A stretch of 64,000 nucleotides of DNA from Pseudaeromonas sp963677375 (GCA_963677375.2 CAXXIF010000004.1:248001-312000), one strand, 5' to 3'; positions 44,720-54,397 are shown, counted from the stretch's first letter. Notes: generated by a model not told the origin, from the sequence alone. A program made the numbers and translations.

Positions 44720-45370
44720 ATGTCAACCTTGAGCAAAGAAGCCATTCTGGTTCGTTCTGCGCTGGAGGCCCGAGGACTCGAAACCCCGCGGATAGAAAGT
44801 GTGCTGACCGATGCCGAGAAAAAGGCCCGAATCGAAACGCATATGCTGGGGGTCATGGAAGTGTTGGGGCTCGATATGCGTGATGACAGTCTGGCGGAAA
44901 CTCCACAGCGCATTGCCAAAATGTATGTAGAGGAGATCTTCTCTGGCCTCGACTATCAGGCGTTCCCTAAGATCACCCTGATCGATAACAAGATGGGGGT
45001 GGACGAGATGGTCAAGGTAAGCAATATCACGGTCACCAGTACCTGCGAACACCATTTTGTCACCATAGACGGCCTGGCCAAGGTGGCCTATTTCCCCCGG
45101 GGCAAGGTGATCGGTCTATCGAAGATCAATCGTATCGTGCAGTTTTTTGCCAAGCGGCCTCAGGTGCAGGAGCGGTTGACCCAACAGATCCTGGTGGCGT
45201 TGCAGACCTTGCTGGAAACTGAAAATGTGGCCATCTCCATGACCGCTACCCACTACTGTGTCAAATCTCGCGGTGTCATGGATGCCAGTAGTGTCACGAC
45301 TACGACGGCTCTGGGTGGCCTGTTCAAGAGCAATCTGGCTTCCCGTCAGGAGTTTTTGGGCAACTTTTAA
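44720..45370 (+). CDS. folE: GTP cyclohydrolase I FolE
   Basis: 216 residues from the ATG at 44720 (GGAGAAG upstream), close to the usual length. First step of tetrahydrofolate synthesis, converting GTP to dihydroneopterin triphosphate. Zinc ligands are in STCEHHFVTIDG and in the C-terminal THYCVKSRGVMD; GLSKINRIVQFFAKRPQVQE is the family signature. Confidence 0.96.
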   Translation: MSTLSKEAILVRSALEARGLETPRIESVLTDAEKKARIETHMLGVMEVLGLDMRDDSLAETPQRIAKMYVEEIFSGLDYQAFPKITLIDNKMGVDEMVKVSNITVTSTCEHHFVTIDGLAKVAYFPRGKVIGLSKINRIVQFFAKRPQVQERLTQQILVALQTLLETENVAISMTATHYCVKSRGVMDASSVTTTTALGGLFKSNLASRQEFLGNF

Positions 45371-45419
45371 TCCCTTTGTGAAGAGCCCGGCGGGCGAGAA
45401 TTAGCGGATACACCAGACA

Positions 45420-45445
45420 AAAGGGGGGCTTTTCAGCTCCCCTTT
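45420..45445 (+). terminator. Hairpin terminator between folE and the convergent olsF-like gene
   Basis: AAAGGGGGGCT / AGCTCCCCTTT with one mismatch and a TTTC loop; it could serve both convergent genes. Confidence 0.65.
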
Positions 45446-45474
45446 GTCATTCTGACATTTAGCATGCTGTCTCT

Positions 45475-47199
45475 TCACGCCGCAACCGCCTTGGACACGG
45501 CTTGATGGATGGCGATATAGCGCTGATATTTCCCGGCCTTGAGCTGGCTCAGGTCGACCAACACCAAGCCATCGATACAATTGGCAAAGTCCGGATCGGT
45601 GCCGAAGTCCATGAACTGGACGCCACCGGGTTCACACAACTCGGAATATTGCTTGTAGAGGGTTGGAATGGCACAACCCAGGTTGTCCAGCATGGATTTG
45701 AGACGTGCCAGATCGCCCTGATAATCCTGACCACTGAACTGCGCCAGCACTTGGGGCAGGGAGGCCGGATAGGGGTTTCGTGAGCAGGCAATGCCCTGAC
45801 CCGCCGGGAAATAGAGACGATAGAAGGCGATCAGCAGATCCCGCGCCGCCATGGGGAGTGAGCCGGAGATAGAGACAGGGCCAAACAGATAACGATACTG
45901 GGGGTTGCGGGCCAAAAAGGCACCAATTCCCTGCCACAAGTAATCCAGCCCACGACGGCCCCAATAGGCCGGCTGAATGAAGCTGCGTCCCAACTCCAGC
46001 CCTTGTTGTAGCACCTCGTCCATCTGATCGCCGTAGGCAAACAGACTGTGGCTGTAGAGTCCAGCCATTCCCTTGTGCGCCAGCTGTTCTGCTGTCGGAA
46101 TAAAGCGGTAGGCGCCGACGATCTCGAGTACATCCGGGTCCCAGAGCAGCAGATGCAGGTAGTCATCATCGTATTTATCCAGATCCCGTCGCTGCCCTGT
46201 GCCTTCACCCACAGCGCGGAAGGCAATCTCCCGCAGGCGCCCCAGCTCTCGGAGGATCGGGGCGTGGGGCTGGTTTGCCCGTCGATACAGATAGATCTGT
46301 TTGCCGTCTGGCGTCTGTCCCAGATGTTCGCAACATTCGACCTCGCGCTTGAGCAGGGCGCGTTCTTCCGGCAATGCGATGGGCGCTTCAGACTTGAACA
46401 GCCCGGATTTGCCCTTGGCCAGGCGATAGAGGTGTTTGCGAAAGCGCTTGGCTAGCTGCTCCAGCGACAGTTCCTTGTCCGCCCAGGCCATATAGGGAAT
46501 TCGCGCCCCGATGCGCAGCTGAATACGTCCGCGGCGATGGGCAAACATCTCGCGCACCAGCAACAGGGTGGCCAGCGGTTTGTAGAGCATGGAGGTGAGG
46601 TAGAACAGGGGGGAATTCCTGCCGCGCACATACAAGGGGACAATCGGCGCCCGACTGCGCGCCGCCAGACGTAGAAAACCCGGGTTCCAGCGTCCGTCCC
46701 GCACCCCTTGCGGCCGCAGTCGCGAGACCTCGCCCGCCGGGAATATGATGAGGGCGCCCCCCGTATCGAGGTGAGTGCGCATGGCCTCGATTTGCTGGCG
46801 GTTGGTTCTATTCCCCATATTATCGACCGGGAACAACAGCGAGCGCATGGGGGCAACCTGAGCCAGCAACTGATTGGCCATGATGCGGACATCCGGGCGA
46901 ACCTTGGCCACCACCCGCAGCAACGCCATGCCATCGAGTGTGCCTATCGGATGGTTGGCCACCAGCACCACAGGCCCGCTGCTGGGGATATGTTCCAACT
47001 CGTGGTCGGCGACATCGCAGGCAAAATCAAAGTAGGCGAGTACCTGCTCGATGAAGTCGAGACCATGAAGGTGGGGATATTTTTCGGCGAATTGCTGAAG
47101 GTCGTGCTCATACAACATGCGTCGCAGCAGGGGCTTGATCCAGGAGTGGTGCGCGGGATCGGGTAAGTAGTGACTGAGCAGAACATCGATGCTGATCAT
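45475..47199 (-). CDS. Bifunctional acyltransferase, OlsF-like
   Basis: 574 residues. The N-terminal half (about 60-280) is a PlsC-type O-acyltransferase with the catalytic motif VANHPIGTLDG near 82-92 and FPAGEVSRL near 152. The C-terminal half (about 300-570) resembles the OlsB-type GNAT N-acyltransferase (LRELGRLREIAFRAVGEGTG, ELGRSFIQPAYWG). This fusion is the arrangement of OlsF, which makes ornithine lipid in one protein in some Gammaproteobacteria and Bacteroidetes. Older annotations call such proteins putative hemolysins. Ornithine lipid synthesis is inferred from architecture. Confidence 0.75.
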   Translation of the reverse strand: MISIDVLLSHYLPDPAHHSWIKPLLRRMLYEHDLQQFAEKYPHLHGLDFIEQVLAYFDFACDVADHELEHIPSSGPVVLVANHPIGTLDGMALLRVVAKVRPDVRIMANQLLAQVAPMRSLLFPVDNMGNRTNRQQIEAMRTHLDTGGALIIFPAGEVSRLRPQGVRDGRWNPGFLRLAARSRAPIVPLYVRGRNSPLFYLTSMLYKPLATLLLVREMFAHRRGRIQLRIGARIPYMAWADKELSLEQLAKRFRKHLYRLAKGKSGLFKSEAPIALPEERALLKREVECCEHLGQTPDGKQIYLYRRANQPHAPILRELGRLREIAFRAVGEGTGQRRDLDKYDDDYLHLLLWDPDVLEIVGAYRFIPTAEQLAHKGMAGLYSHSLFAYGDQMDEVLQQGLELGRSFIQPAYWGRRGLDYLWQGIGAFLARNPQYRYLFGPVSISGSLPMAARDLLIAFYRLYFPAGQGIACSRNPYPASLPQVLAQFSGQDYQGDLARLKSMLDNLGCAIPTLYKQYSELCEPGGVQFMDFGTDPDFANCIDGLVLVDLSQLKAGKYQRYIAIHQAVSKAVAA

Positions 47200-47259
47200 G
47201 ACGGGCCTCCGGCAGATATACCGGAGGCCAGCTTGCTAGGGCGCCATGACAACCATGGG

Positions 47260-48495
47260 TCAGCGGGGTGACGTCTGCGTGACAGTCAGACGGGCAATGG
47301 CGATCAGGGTGGCTACGGCTTTTTCCATCGATGGCACGGGAATGTATTCGTGCTTGCCGTGGAAGTTATGGCCGCCGGTGAACAGATTCGGGCAGGGTAA
47401 GCCCATGAACGAGAGGCGGGAACCATCGGTGCCGCCCCGTATGGGTTTGATCTTCGGCTTCACCCCGACCTCCTGCATGGCTTGTTCAGCGATGTCGATG
47501 ATATGACGATGGGGGATCACCTGATCCCGCATGTTGCGATAGCTCTCCTTGATGGCAATGCTGAAACGGGGAGGCCCCGGGCGGGCATTCCATTCGGCAA
47601 CTTTATCCAGCATAAACTTCTGACGACGGGCGAAGCCTTCGCTCTCGAAATCTCGCAGGATATAGGTCAGGGTGCTCTCCTCCACCGAGCCTTGTGAGCC
47701 GATCAGATGGTAAAAGCCCTGATACCCTTCGGTGTGCTCTGGGGTCTCGTCGGCCGGCATGCTGGCATGGAACTGAGCGGCCAGGGTCTGGCTGTTGACC
47801 ATGATGTCCTTGGCGGTTCCGGGGTGAACATTGTTGCCTTGCACCCGGACGATGACGGTGGCGGCATTGAAGTTTTCAAATTCCAGCTCGCCCAGTTCAC
47901 CACCATCGACGGTATAGGCCCACTGTGCCTTGAAGCGATCCAGCGGAAAGAGATCGGCGCCGCGGCCAATTTCTTCATCCGGGGTAAAACCCAGATAGAT
48001 ATCGCCGTGGGGGATCTCGGGATGATCCAGTAAATGGGCCATGGCGGTGATGATTTCACAGATCCCGGCCTTGTCGTCGGCTCCCAGCAGTGTGGTGCCA
48101 TCTGTGGTGATCAGATCCTGTCCCAGATACTGGCGCAACGAGGGAAAATCCATCGGGCTCAACACCTCCTGACCGCAGCCCAGGGCGATATCGCCACCCT
48201 GGTAGGCTTCCACCAACTGCGCTCGTACCTGGTGACCGGAGAAGTCCGGGGCCGTGTCCATATGGGCAATAAAGCCGATGGCCGGAACAGGGCTGGCGAC
48301 GTTGCTGGGCAGCAGGGCGGTCAGATAGCCCTTGTCATCCAATTCCACCTGCTGGAGCCCCAACGCGGTGAGTTCGCCAGCCAGATGGCGGGCCAGACTC
48401 ATTTGGCCAGGAGTCGAGGGACAACCGCTCTGGCGCTCATCGGCCTGGGTGTCGAATTCGATATAGCTGAAGAAGCGGGCAAGAAGATTTTTCAT
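47260..48495 (-). CDS. pepT: Peptidase T (tripeptide aminopeptidase)
   Basis: 411 residues from the ATG at 48495; an ATG three codons upstream is also possible, and neither has an obvious ribosome-binding site. A dinuclear-zinc M20 peptidase that removes N-terminal residues from tripeptides. Metal-binding motifs are visible: GFIAHMDTAPDFSG near 75-90, LLGADDKAGI near 137, TPDEEIGRGAD near 172, and GGTDGSRLSFMGLPCPNLFTGG near 355-376. Confidence 0.93.
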   Translation of the reverse strand: MKNLLARFFSYIEFDTQADERQSGCPSTPGQMSLARHLAGELTALGLQQVELDDKGYLTALLPSNVASPVPAIGFIAHMDTAPDFSGHQVRAQLVEAYQGGDIALGCGQEVLSPMDFPSLRQYLGQDLITTDGTTLLGADDKAGICEIITAMAHLLDHPEIPHGDIYLGFTPDEEIGRGADLFPLDRFKAQWAYTVDGGELGELEFENFNAATVIVRVQGNNVHPGTAKDIMVNSQTLAAQFHASMPADETPEHTEGYQGFYHLIGSQGSVEESTLTYILRDFESEGFARRQKFMLDKVAEWNARPGPPRFSIAIKESYRNMRDQVIPHRHIIDIAEQAMQEVGVKPKIKPIRGGTDGSRLSFMGLPCPNLFTGGHNFHGKHEYIPVPSMEKAVATLIAIARLTVTQTSPR

Positions 48496-48828
48496 AAGCA
48501 ACATCTATGAGGATCAGTGAGAGTAAAGTATGCCGTCTTCAGTAGTCGCTATTCTTGAGTCATCGCAGGTTTTTGGCGGATTGTGCTAGTAAATGCTAGA
48601 CGTAATTCCCGATCCTATGGTCATGCGGAATCGAGGCCATATGCAGCTTGGCAGCTGAATTTGTAATTTTATTCACTCAAAATTAATGATTACGCATTTA
48701 TGCTAAAACTCAGCATTTCTCTGGTGTTTTTGTCGATGAGATTTCCGTTGGCAAATAAAAAAAACTGTGTGTACACTCCGCGCAAACCGCATGCCTCTCC
48801 TCTGGGTGTGTGCTTACGATTAATGGTC

Positions 48829-48858
48829 AAGCCCTTCGGTTTTTACCGAGGGGCTTTT
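48829..48858 (+). terminator. Terminator-like hairpin in the speA leader
   Basis: AAGCCCTTCGGT / ACCGAGGGGCTT, a 12-bp stem with one G-T pair, TTTT loop and TTTT tail, about 50 bp downstream of the proposed transcription start. It would either end a short RNA or act as an attenuator for speA. Confidence 0.65.
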
Positions 48859-48913
48859 CACTGGTTCGGCGCGACTCTCTGTGGCGCTGACCGATAAGGA
48901 GTCACCCCCCGGC

Positions 48914-49063
48914 ATGCACGATGACGCCCCTGGGCCCGCTTATATTCTGCCCCTTCCCGGCGTCGCGTTCTGTCCGGTCGTGCTCCCCGTATTCTGCGAG
49001 CGTTCTGCTCCTGGCTCTCCCGTTCCTTTCTCGCTCTGGCCTCATGGCCGAGTCTGGTATTGA
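48914..49063 (+). CDS. Possible small ORF in the speA leader
   Basis: 49 codons beginning MHDDAPGPAYILPLPG, rich in proline, with three cysteines. An AAGGAG lies 12 bases upstream, rather far. Its place before speA recalls yqgB of enterobacteria, but I see no sequence likeness. It may not be translated. Confidence 0.3.
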   Translation: MHDDAPGPAYILPLPGVAFCPVVLPVFCERSAPGSPVPFSLWPHGRVWY

Positions 49064-49283
49064 AGCGGGTTCAGAACGAACGTAGTGAGCCCGACAGGGC
49101 AATCAAACCATGACGTGAGTCGTGGGAATGAAAAAGGTCCGCCGTCATGCCGCAGCGCATTCGGGCCAACGCGACGGCGGGCAATCAGCTACCCCAGAGA
49201 TCCGGTGCAGACCGGATCTGCTGGATTTGATTTGGCCAGTAACGAGTACCCGACGACGGGACTCTTATTGCGAGGCATAGCCC

Positions 49284-51188
49284 ATGACTAACTGGTCCTC
49301 AGCGGACGCTCTCAAGGTCTATAACCTGCCTTACTGGGGCGGTGGCTTTTTTCATTTGGATGACAAGGGACAAGTAGTGGTGGCACCGGACAAAAGCCGG
49401 CCCGACCATCGCGTAGCCCTGGTCGACATCATCGAGGATCTACGCAAGCAGGGCTATGCAGCCCCCGTCTTGTTGCGCTTCCCGGACATCATCAAGAGTC
49501 GGGTTGATGCGTTGTTTAGCGCCTTTCAGCAAGCCATAGAAAACTACGGCTATGAAGGGGCGTACCAGTGCGTCTATCCCATCAAGGTGAACCAGCAGAA
49601 TCAGGTGATCGAGTCGATTGCCAAAGCCTATGATGATAAACCCCGTCTGGGGTTGGAAGCAGGCTCCAAACCGGAACTGCTGGCGGTGCTCTCTCATCGT
49701 CACGAGCGTGGTACCGTCATCGTCTGTAACGGCTACAAGGATCGGGAATATGTCCGTCATGCGCTGCTCGGCAGCCTGATGGGGCATCATGTCTATATAG
49801 TGGTCGAGAAACCCTCTGAGCTGGAGTTGGTGCTGGATGAAGCTGAACGCCTGAAGATAGCGCCGCGCATCGGGGTTCGTGCCCGCCTGGCCCATCAGAG
49901 CGCCGGCAAGTGGCAGGCCAGCGGTGGCGAGAAGTCCAAATTCGGCTTGTCTGCCGCGCAGATCCTGCGTCTGGTGGAGCGCCTGCGCGATTCCGACAAG
50001 CTGGAGTGGCTGCAACTGGTTCACTTCCATCTGGGTTCCCAGATCGCCAACATCCGGGATATCCAGAGCGGTATCCGCGAGTGCGGTCGTTTCTATGCCG
50101 AACTGCGTCGCCTGGGTGCTGCCATTGATGTGGTGGATGTCGGTGGTGGCCTCGGGGTTGACTATGAAGGGTCCCGCTCCCAGAGCCACTGCTCGGCCAA
50201 CTACAGCTTGCGCGAATATGCCAACAACGTGGTTTGGGGGATCGGCGATGTCTGCCGTGAATTCGAATTGCCCCATCCGACCATCATCAGTGAGTCGGGG
50301 CGCGCCATCACGGCTCACCATGCGGTCCTGATCTCCAACGTGATTGGCACCGAGAAGGTGGAAAACCGCGAGCTGGATGCTCCGGATGAAACGGCGCCTC
50401 TGCTGTTACAAAACATGTGGAAAAGCTGGTTGGAGCTGAACGACGAAGATCCCGGCTTGTTGGAAATCTTCCACGACTCAGGTGCCGATCTGGCCGATGT
50501 GCACAGCCAGTACACCATGGGCTTGCTGACGTTGACGGAGCGCGCCTGGGCGGAAGAGCTGCACCTGAACCTGTGTCTGAGGGTCAAGGAGCTGCTCAAC
50601 CCGATCAACCGGCAGCACAGAGCCATGCTCGATGAGCTCAATGACAAGCTGGCGGACAAGTGTTTCGTCAACTTCTCGCTGTTCCAGTCGTTGCCGGATG
50701 CCTGGGGGATCGACCAGATCTTCCCGGTGATGCCGCTCTCCGGTCTGGATCGGCCACCGGTACGTCGGGGTGTGGTGTTTGATATTACCTGTGATTCCGA
50801 TGGTATGGTGGATCACTACGTGGATGGGGTTGGCGTGGAAAGCACGCTGCCGATGCCGGAGTTCGCCGACGACGAGAGCTGCTACATGGGCTTCTTCCTG
50901 GTTGGCGCTTATCAGGAGATCCTGGGCGATCTGCACAATCTGTTTGGGGATACCCACAGTGCCGACGTCTGTATGGATGCCGATGGCAAGGCGGTGATCA
51001 CCCATGTGATCCGGGGTGACAACGTCGAGAATCTGCTGCGCTACGTCAATATCGATCCCCAGCGTATCCGTGAGAACTATCAGGCACTGGCCTCTCATCC
51101 ATCCCTGGATGAGGAGACCCGTACCGCGCTGCTGGCGGATCTGGATGCGGGCCTGCAAGGCTACGCCTATCTGGAAGATGATGAATAA
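49284..51188 (+). CDS. speA: Biosynthetic arginine decarboxylase SpeA
   Basis: 634 residues. Converts arginine to agmatine, the first step of putrescine synthesis, using PLP and Mg. The PLP lysine lies in QCVYPIKVNQQ near residue 101; LVHFHLGSQIANI near 248, VVDVGGGLGVDYEGSRS near 286 and the substrate-site cysteine region DITCDSDGMVDHY near 505 match the family. It starts at the ATG at 49284 after a long leader and ends before a strong terminator. Confidence 0.96.
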   Translation: MTNWSSADALKVYNLPYWGGGFFHLDDKGQVVVAPDKSRPDHRVALVDIIEDLRKQGYAAPVLLRFPDIIKSRVDALFSAFQQAIENYGYEGAYQCVYPIKVNQQNQVIESIAKAYDDKPRLGLEAGSKPELLAVLSHRHERGTVIVCNGYKDREYVRHALLGSLMGHHVYIVVEKPSELELVLDEAERLKIAPRIGVRARLAHQSAGKWQASGGEKSKFGLSAAQILRLVERLRDSDKLEWLQLVHFHLGSQIANIRDIQSGIRECGRFYAELRRLGAAIDVVDVGGGLGVDYEGSRSQSHCSANYSLREYANNVVWGIGDVCREFELPHPTIISESGRAITAHHAVLISNVIGTEKVENRELDAPDETAPLLLQNMWKSWLELNDEDPGLLEIFHDSGADLADVHSQYTMGLLTLTERAWAEELHLNLCLRVKELLNPINRQHRAMLDELNDKLADKCFVNFSLFQSLPDAWGIDQIFPVMPLSGLDRPPVRRGVVFDITCDSDGMVDHYVDGVGVESTLPMPEFADDESCYMGFFLVGAYQEILGDLHNLFGDTHSADVCMDADGKAVITHVIRGDNVENLLRYVNIDPQRIRENYQALASHPSLDEETRTALLADLDAGLQGYAYLEDDE

Positions 51189-51215
51189 TCAGCACTGAGC
51201 GCGTGGCGCTATGAA

Positions 51216-51246
51216 AAATCCCGCACTGGTTGCGGGATTTTTTTTT
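51216..51246 (+). terminator. Terminator after speA
   Basis: AAATCCCGCA / TGCGGGATTT stem with a CTGGT loop and a run of T; the A run upstream lets it work for nth as well. Confidence 0.9.
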
Positions 51247-51269
51247 GCGTATCGGGTTGGTCATGAGGA

Positions 51270-51905
51270 CTAGAGTTCGCTCTTCTCCTTGAACTCGCAC
51301 AGATCTTCAATCAGGCAGGAGCCGCAGCGGGGTTTACGGGCGATGCAGGTATAACGACCGTGCAGGATGAGCCAGTGATGCACATCGAGCTTGAACTCGG
51401 CGGGCACATGCTTGAGCAGTTTCTGCTCTACCTCGTCGACGTTCTTGCCGGGGGCAAAGCCGGTGCGGTTGGCAACGCGGAAGATATGGGTATCCACGGC
51501 GATAGTGGGCCAGCCGAAGGCGGTGTTCAGCACCACGTTAGCGGTCTTGCGGCCGACACCGGGCAGTGCCTCTAGTGCGGCTCTGTCTTCCGGCACTTCG
51601 CCATCGTGCAATTCCAGTAGTATCTGACAGCTCTTGAGGATGTTCTCCGCCTTGGCGTTATAGAGCCCTATGGTCTTGATATAGGACTTGAGGCCATCCA
51701 GCCCCAGCGCCAGGATAGCGGCTGGCGTATTGGCCACCGGATAGAGCTTGGCGGTGGCCTTGTTGACTCCCACATCGGTGGCTTGCGCCGAGAGGATCAC
51801 CGCAATCAGCAACTCGAAGGCTGAGTTGTAGTGCAGTTCAGTGGTTGGATGGGGATTGGCGGCACGCAGGCGCTCCAGGATCTGGCGCCGTTTCTCCTTG
51901 TTCAT
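51270..51905 (-). CDS. nth: Endonuclease III Nth
   Basis: 211 residues. Removes oxidised pyrimidines and nicks the DNA. The helix-hairpin-helix LPGVGRKTANVVL carries the catalytic Lys120, followed by Asp138 in VDTHIFRV. The [4Fe-4S] cluster motif C-X6-C-X2-C-X5-C is at the C-terminus (CIARKPRCGSCLIEDLC). It lies downstream of rsxE, the conserved position in Gammaproteobacteria. Confidence 0.97.
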   Translation of the reverse strand: MNKEKRRQILERLRAANPHPTTELHYNSAFELLIAVILSAQATDVGVNKATAKLYPVANTPAAILALGLDGLKSYIKTIGLYNAKAENILKSCQILLELHDGEVPEDRAALEALPGVGRKTANVVLNTAFGWPTIAVDTHIFRVANRTGFAPGKNVDEVEQKLLKHVPAEFKLDVHHWLILHGRYTCIARKPRCGSCLIEDLCEFKEKSEL

Positions 51906-51962
51906 CGATGATTCCCTTGTTGAACCCGCGGGGCCGCCGCGGGGTACAAAACTTGAACTGTG

Positions 51963-52676
51963 CTAGAGCGTGGTCATCCTGGCTCGCTCAACCTGAGCCT
52001 TGACCACCTGCTTGCGGCGTGACAGACGCAGGTCGATCAGGTTCTTGATGGCGATGATAAAGCCCAGTGCCAGAAAGGCTCCCGGTGGCAAGATAGCCAG
52101 CAGGAAGCCGGCGTCTGCCTGGAACAGCACAATTTTCAAGCTGGCGGCCCAGGGGCCCAGTAATTGTTCAGCACCGGCAAACAGCGTGCCCTGGCCCAGG
52201 ATCTCCCGCACGCCGCCCAGCACCAGCAAGACCAGCGTGAAGCCAATTCCCATCATCAGGCCATCAAACAGCGCCAGCAGGGGCGGATTGCGATTGGCGA
52301 AGGCTTCCGCCCGGCCGATGATTATGCAGTTGGTGACAATCAGGGCGATGAAGATACCCAGTGCCTGATACAGATCGTAGAAATAGGCATTCATGAGCAA
52401 CTGCACACAGGTCACGAGCGCGGCGATGATCATCACGTAGACCGGAATACGAATTTCATTCGGCACCCAGTTGCGGACCAGCGAAATCGCCAGATTGCTC
52501 ATCATCAAGACGATGGCGGTTGCCAATCCCAGCCCCAGCGCATTGGTGGCCGAGGTCGTGACGGCGAGGGTCGGACACAGGCCCAGGATCTGGACCAGCG
52601 CCGGATTGTTTTTCCACAGACCCTGCTTGGCCAAGTCGGCCAGCAGGCCCGGTTGCTTCGGTTCGCTATGATTCAT
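51963..52676 (-). CDS. rsxE: Rsx/Rnf electron transport complex subunit RsxE
   Basis: 237 residues from the ATG at 52676, overlapping the rsxG stop by 4 bp; the frame is open further upstream, but those codons lie within rsxG. Six hydrophobic segments, with LVQILGLCPTLAVTTSATNALG near 28-50 and TNCIIIGRAEAFA near 125. RsxE and RsxA are homologous integral subunits with opposite topology. The basic C-terminal tail is slightly long. Confidence 0.93.
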   Translation of the reverse strand: MNHSEPKQPGLLADLAKQGLWKNNPALVQILGLCPTLAVTTSATNALGLGLATAIVLMMSNLAISLVRNWVPNEIRIPVYVMIIAALVTCVQLLMNAYFYDLYQALGIFIALIVTNCIIIGRAEAFANRNPPLLALFDGLMMGIGFTLVLLVLGGVREILGQGTLFAGAEQLLGPWAASLKIVLFQADAGFLLAILPPGAFLALGFIIAIKNLIDLRLSRRKQVVKAQVERARMTTL

Positions 52677-53305
52677 CGGCTCTCCTGACAGGCGGGGGCC
52701 TGTACCAGCTCTTGCTGATGCTGTTGCAGCAGGAGCAGCACATTCTTCACGCCTTTCACCACGGCTCTGGGGGTAATAGTGGCTCCGGTGAAGGAGTCGA
52801 ACATGCCGCCATCCTTTCGCACGGCCCAACGGGGATCATCGGCACCCTGCAAGGCTTGGCCATTGAAGCTGTCGAGCCAGTCGGATTTACTGCGCTCCAT
52901 CTTGTCGCCCAATCCGGGTGTTTCCTGATGGGCCAGCACCTGGACCCGGTTGATTTTACCATCCGTCGTGACGGCACTCAGCAGGCGGATAGCCCCTGAA
53001 TATCCCTGTGGCGCCACCGATTCAACAATATAACCGGTGATCGCATTCCCCTTGCGGGCGATGTAGACCGGATGAGGCGCTTCGTCGCCGAGCAGTTCCG
53101 GCAACTGCAACAAAACACAACTGTGGGCCAGATCGTTGTCATATAGCGCTTGGGGCAGCATCTCCTCCAGCGTCTTTTGCAGTTGTTGCTGACTCTTGTG
53201 GGCAATCTGCTGGTGGGTCAAGGCATTGGTGATGGCAACGAGGGCCGTACAACCCACGGCAAACAGCGCCAGACGCAGACCATTTTTACGCATTGAACTG
53301 AGCAT
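52673..53305 (-). CDS. rsxG: Rsx/Rnf complex subunit RsxG (FMN-binding)
   Basis: 210 residues. One N-terminal transmembrane helix (about 10-28) and a periplasmic FMN-binding domain. The flavin is joined covalently to threonine in SFTGATITPRAVV near 172-184. HQETPGLGDKM near 130 is typical. It starts 3 bp after the rsxD stop; a second ATG at codon 5 is possible. Confidence 0.93.
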   Translation of the reverse strand: MLSSMRKNGLRLALFAVGCTALVAITNALTHQQIAHKSQQQLQKTLEEMLPQALYDNDLAHSCVLLQLPELLGDEAPHPVYIARKGNAITGYIVESVAPQGYSGAIRLLSAVTTDGKINRVQVLAHQETPGLGDKMERSKSDWLDSFNGQALQGADDPRWAVRKDGGMFDSFTGATITPRAVVKGVKNVLLLLQQHQQELVQAPACQESR

Positions 53306-53308
53306 GAT

Positions 53309-54397
53309 CTAGCTTCCTTTCGTGCTGCTGCGAGTGCCATAGACCCGGGGGCGAGTCAAGGAATCCAGCAAGGGGGTACAGATATTGGCCAGCAGTATGG
53401 CGAAGGCGACACCATCCGGATATCCCCCCCAGTGACGAATGATAAATACCAGTATCCCCACCAGGGCACCAAAGAGCAGACGGCCTCGGGGTGTGGTGGC
53501 CGCGGTCACCGGATCGGTAGCAATGAAGAAGGCTCCCAACATGGTAGCGCCGGATAACAGTTGGAGCAGCGGCGATATAAAATGCGTGGGGTCCCAATGC
53601 CAGGCCAGGGCCGAACAGAGCCCGAGACTCAGCAAGAGGGCGGTCGGGATCTGCCAGGCGATGGTGCCCAAGCCGATCAGCAGCACCCCTCCCGCCAGAA
53701 AGGCCAGATTGACCCACATCCAGCCAATACCGCCCCAACCGAACTGGCCGAGCGGAGTAAACTGCGGCTCCTGTTGTATCTGGGCCACGCTTTTGCCGAG
53801 GCCCAACTGGGTTTTCATGCTGTCCAGCGGTGTGGCGCTGGTGGTGCCATCGGTACTTTGCCGGATCTGAGTCAGGTTCAGTCCCTCATCGGTGCTGCCT
53901 TTGAGGATCAGCGCCGTCGCGGTGCGCAGATCGGGTTGTTGCTGACTGACACCCTGGGGGGGCATCCAGCTCGTCATCTGGCTGGGAAAGGAGACCAGTA
54001 ACAGGACATAAGCCACCATGGCCGGATTGAAGGGGTTCTGTCCCAAGCCGCCATAGAGTTGCTTGGCGACAATAATGGCAAAGGCGGTGCCAATCACTAC
54101 CAGCCACCAAGGGGCAAGGGGCGGCAGGGAGACGGCCAGCAGGGCGGCGGTGAGTAGGGCGCTACTGTCACCCAGCGCAGGGCGCAGCGGGCGCTGCCGC
54201 AGCAGTAAGACCAGTGACTCACTCAATAACGCGGTCACAACGGCAAGCAGCAGTTGGATGAGAACGCCATAGCCGAAGAAGTGAACCTGAGCGGCAATTC
54301 CGGGCAGCAGTGCCAACAGTACCAGCCGCATCATGGTGGTTGTCGTTTGCTGGCTGTGGCCATGGGGTGCGCTTGCGATGGTAAAAGCCATGGTCAA
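53309..54397 (-). CDS. rsxD: Rsx/Rnf complex subunit RsxD
   Basis: 362 residues with nine or so membrane segments. The family signature GQNPFNPAMVAYVLLLVSFP lies near 118-137, and FIATDPVTAATT near 290, where the threonine carries covalent FMN. It overlaps the end of rsxC by 4 bp. It is one of the membrane-core subunits that couple electron flow to ion transport. Confidence 0.94.
   Translation of the reverse strand: MTMAFTIASAPHGHSQQTTTTMMRLVLLALLPGIAAQVHFFGYGVLIQLLLAVVTALLSESLVLLLRQRPLRPALGDSSALLTAALLAVSLPPLAPWWLVVIGTAFAIIVAKQLYGGLGQNPFNPAMVAYVLLLVSFPSQMTSWMPPQGVSQQQPDLRTATALILKGSTDEGLNLTQIRQSTDGTTSATPLDSMKTQLGLGKSVAQIQQEPQFTPLGQFGWGGIGWMWVNLAFLAGGVLLIGLGTIAWQIPTALLLSLGLCSALAWHWDPTHFISPLLQLLSGATMLGAFFIATDPVTAATTPRGRLLFGALVGILVFIIRHWGGYPDGVAFAILLANICTPLLDSLTRPRVYGTRSSTKGS

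Larger units (their letters stand above)
48496..49283 (+). promoter_or_regulatory. Long leader region of speA
   Basis: About 790 bp before speA without a recognised gene. A sigma-70-type promoter is likely at 48748-48777 (TTGGCA, 18 bp, TACACT). Downstream lie a 10-codon ORF from 48791 (MPLLWVCAYD), a terminator-like hairpin at 48829-48858, and a 49-codon ORF from 48914. The rest (49060-49280) is GC-rich and shows nothing I can name. Confidence 0.5.
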
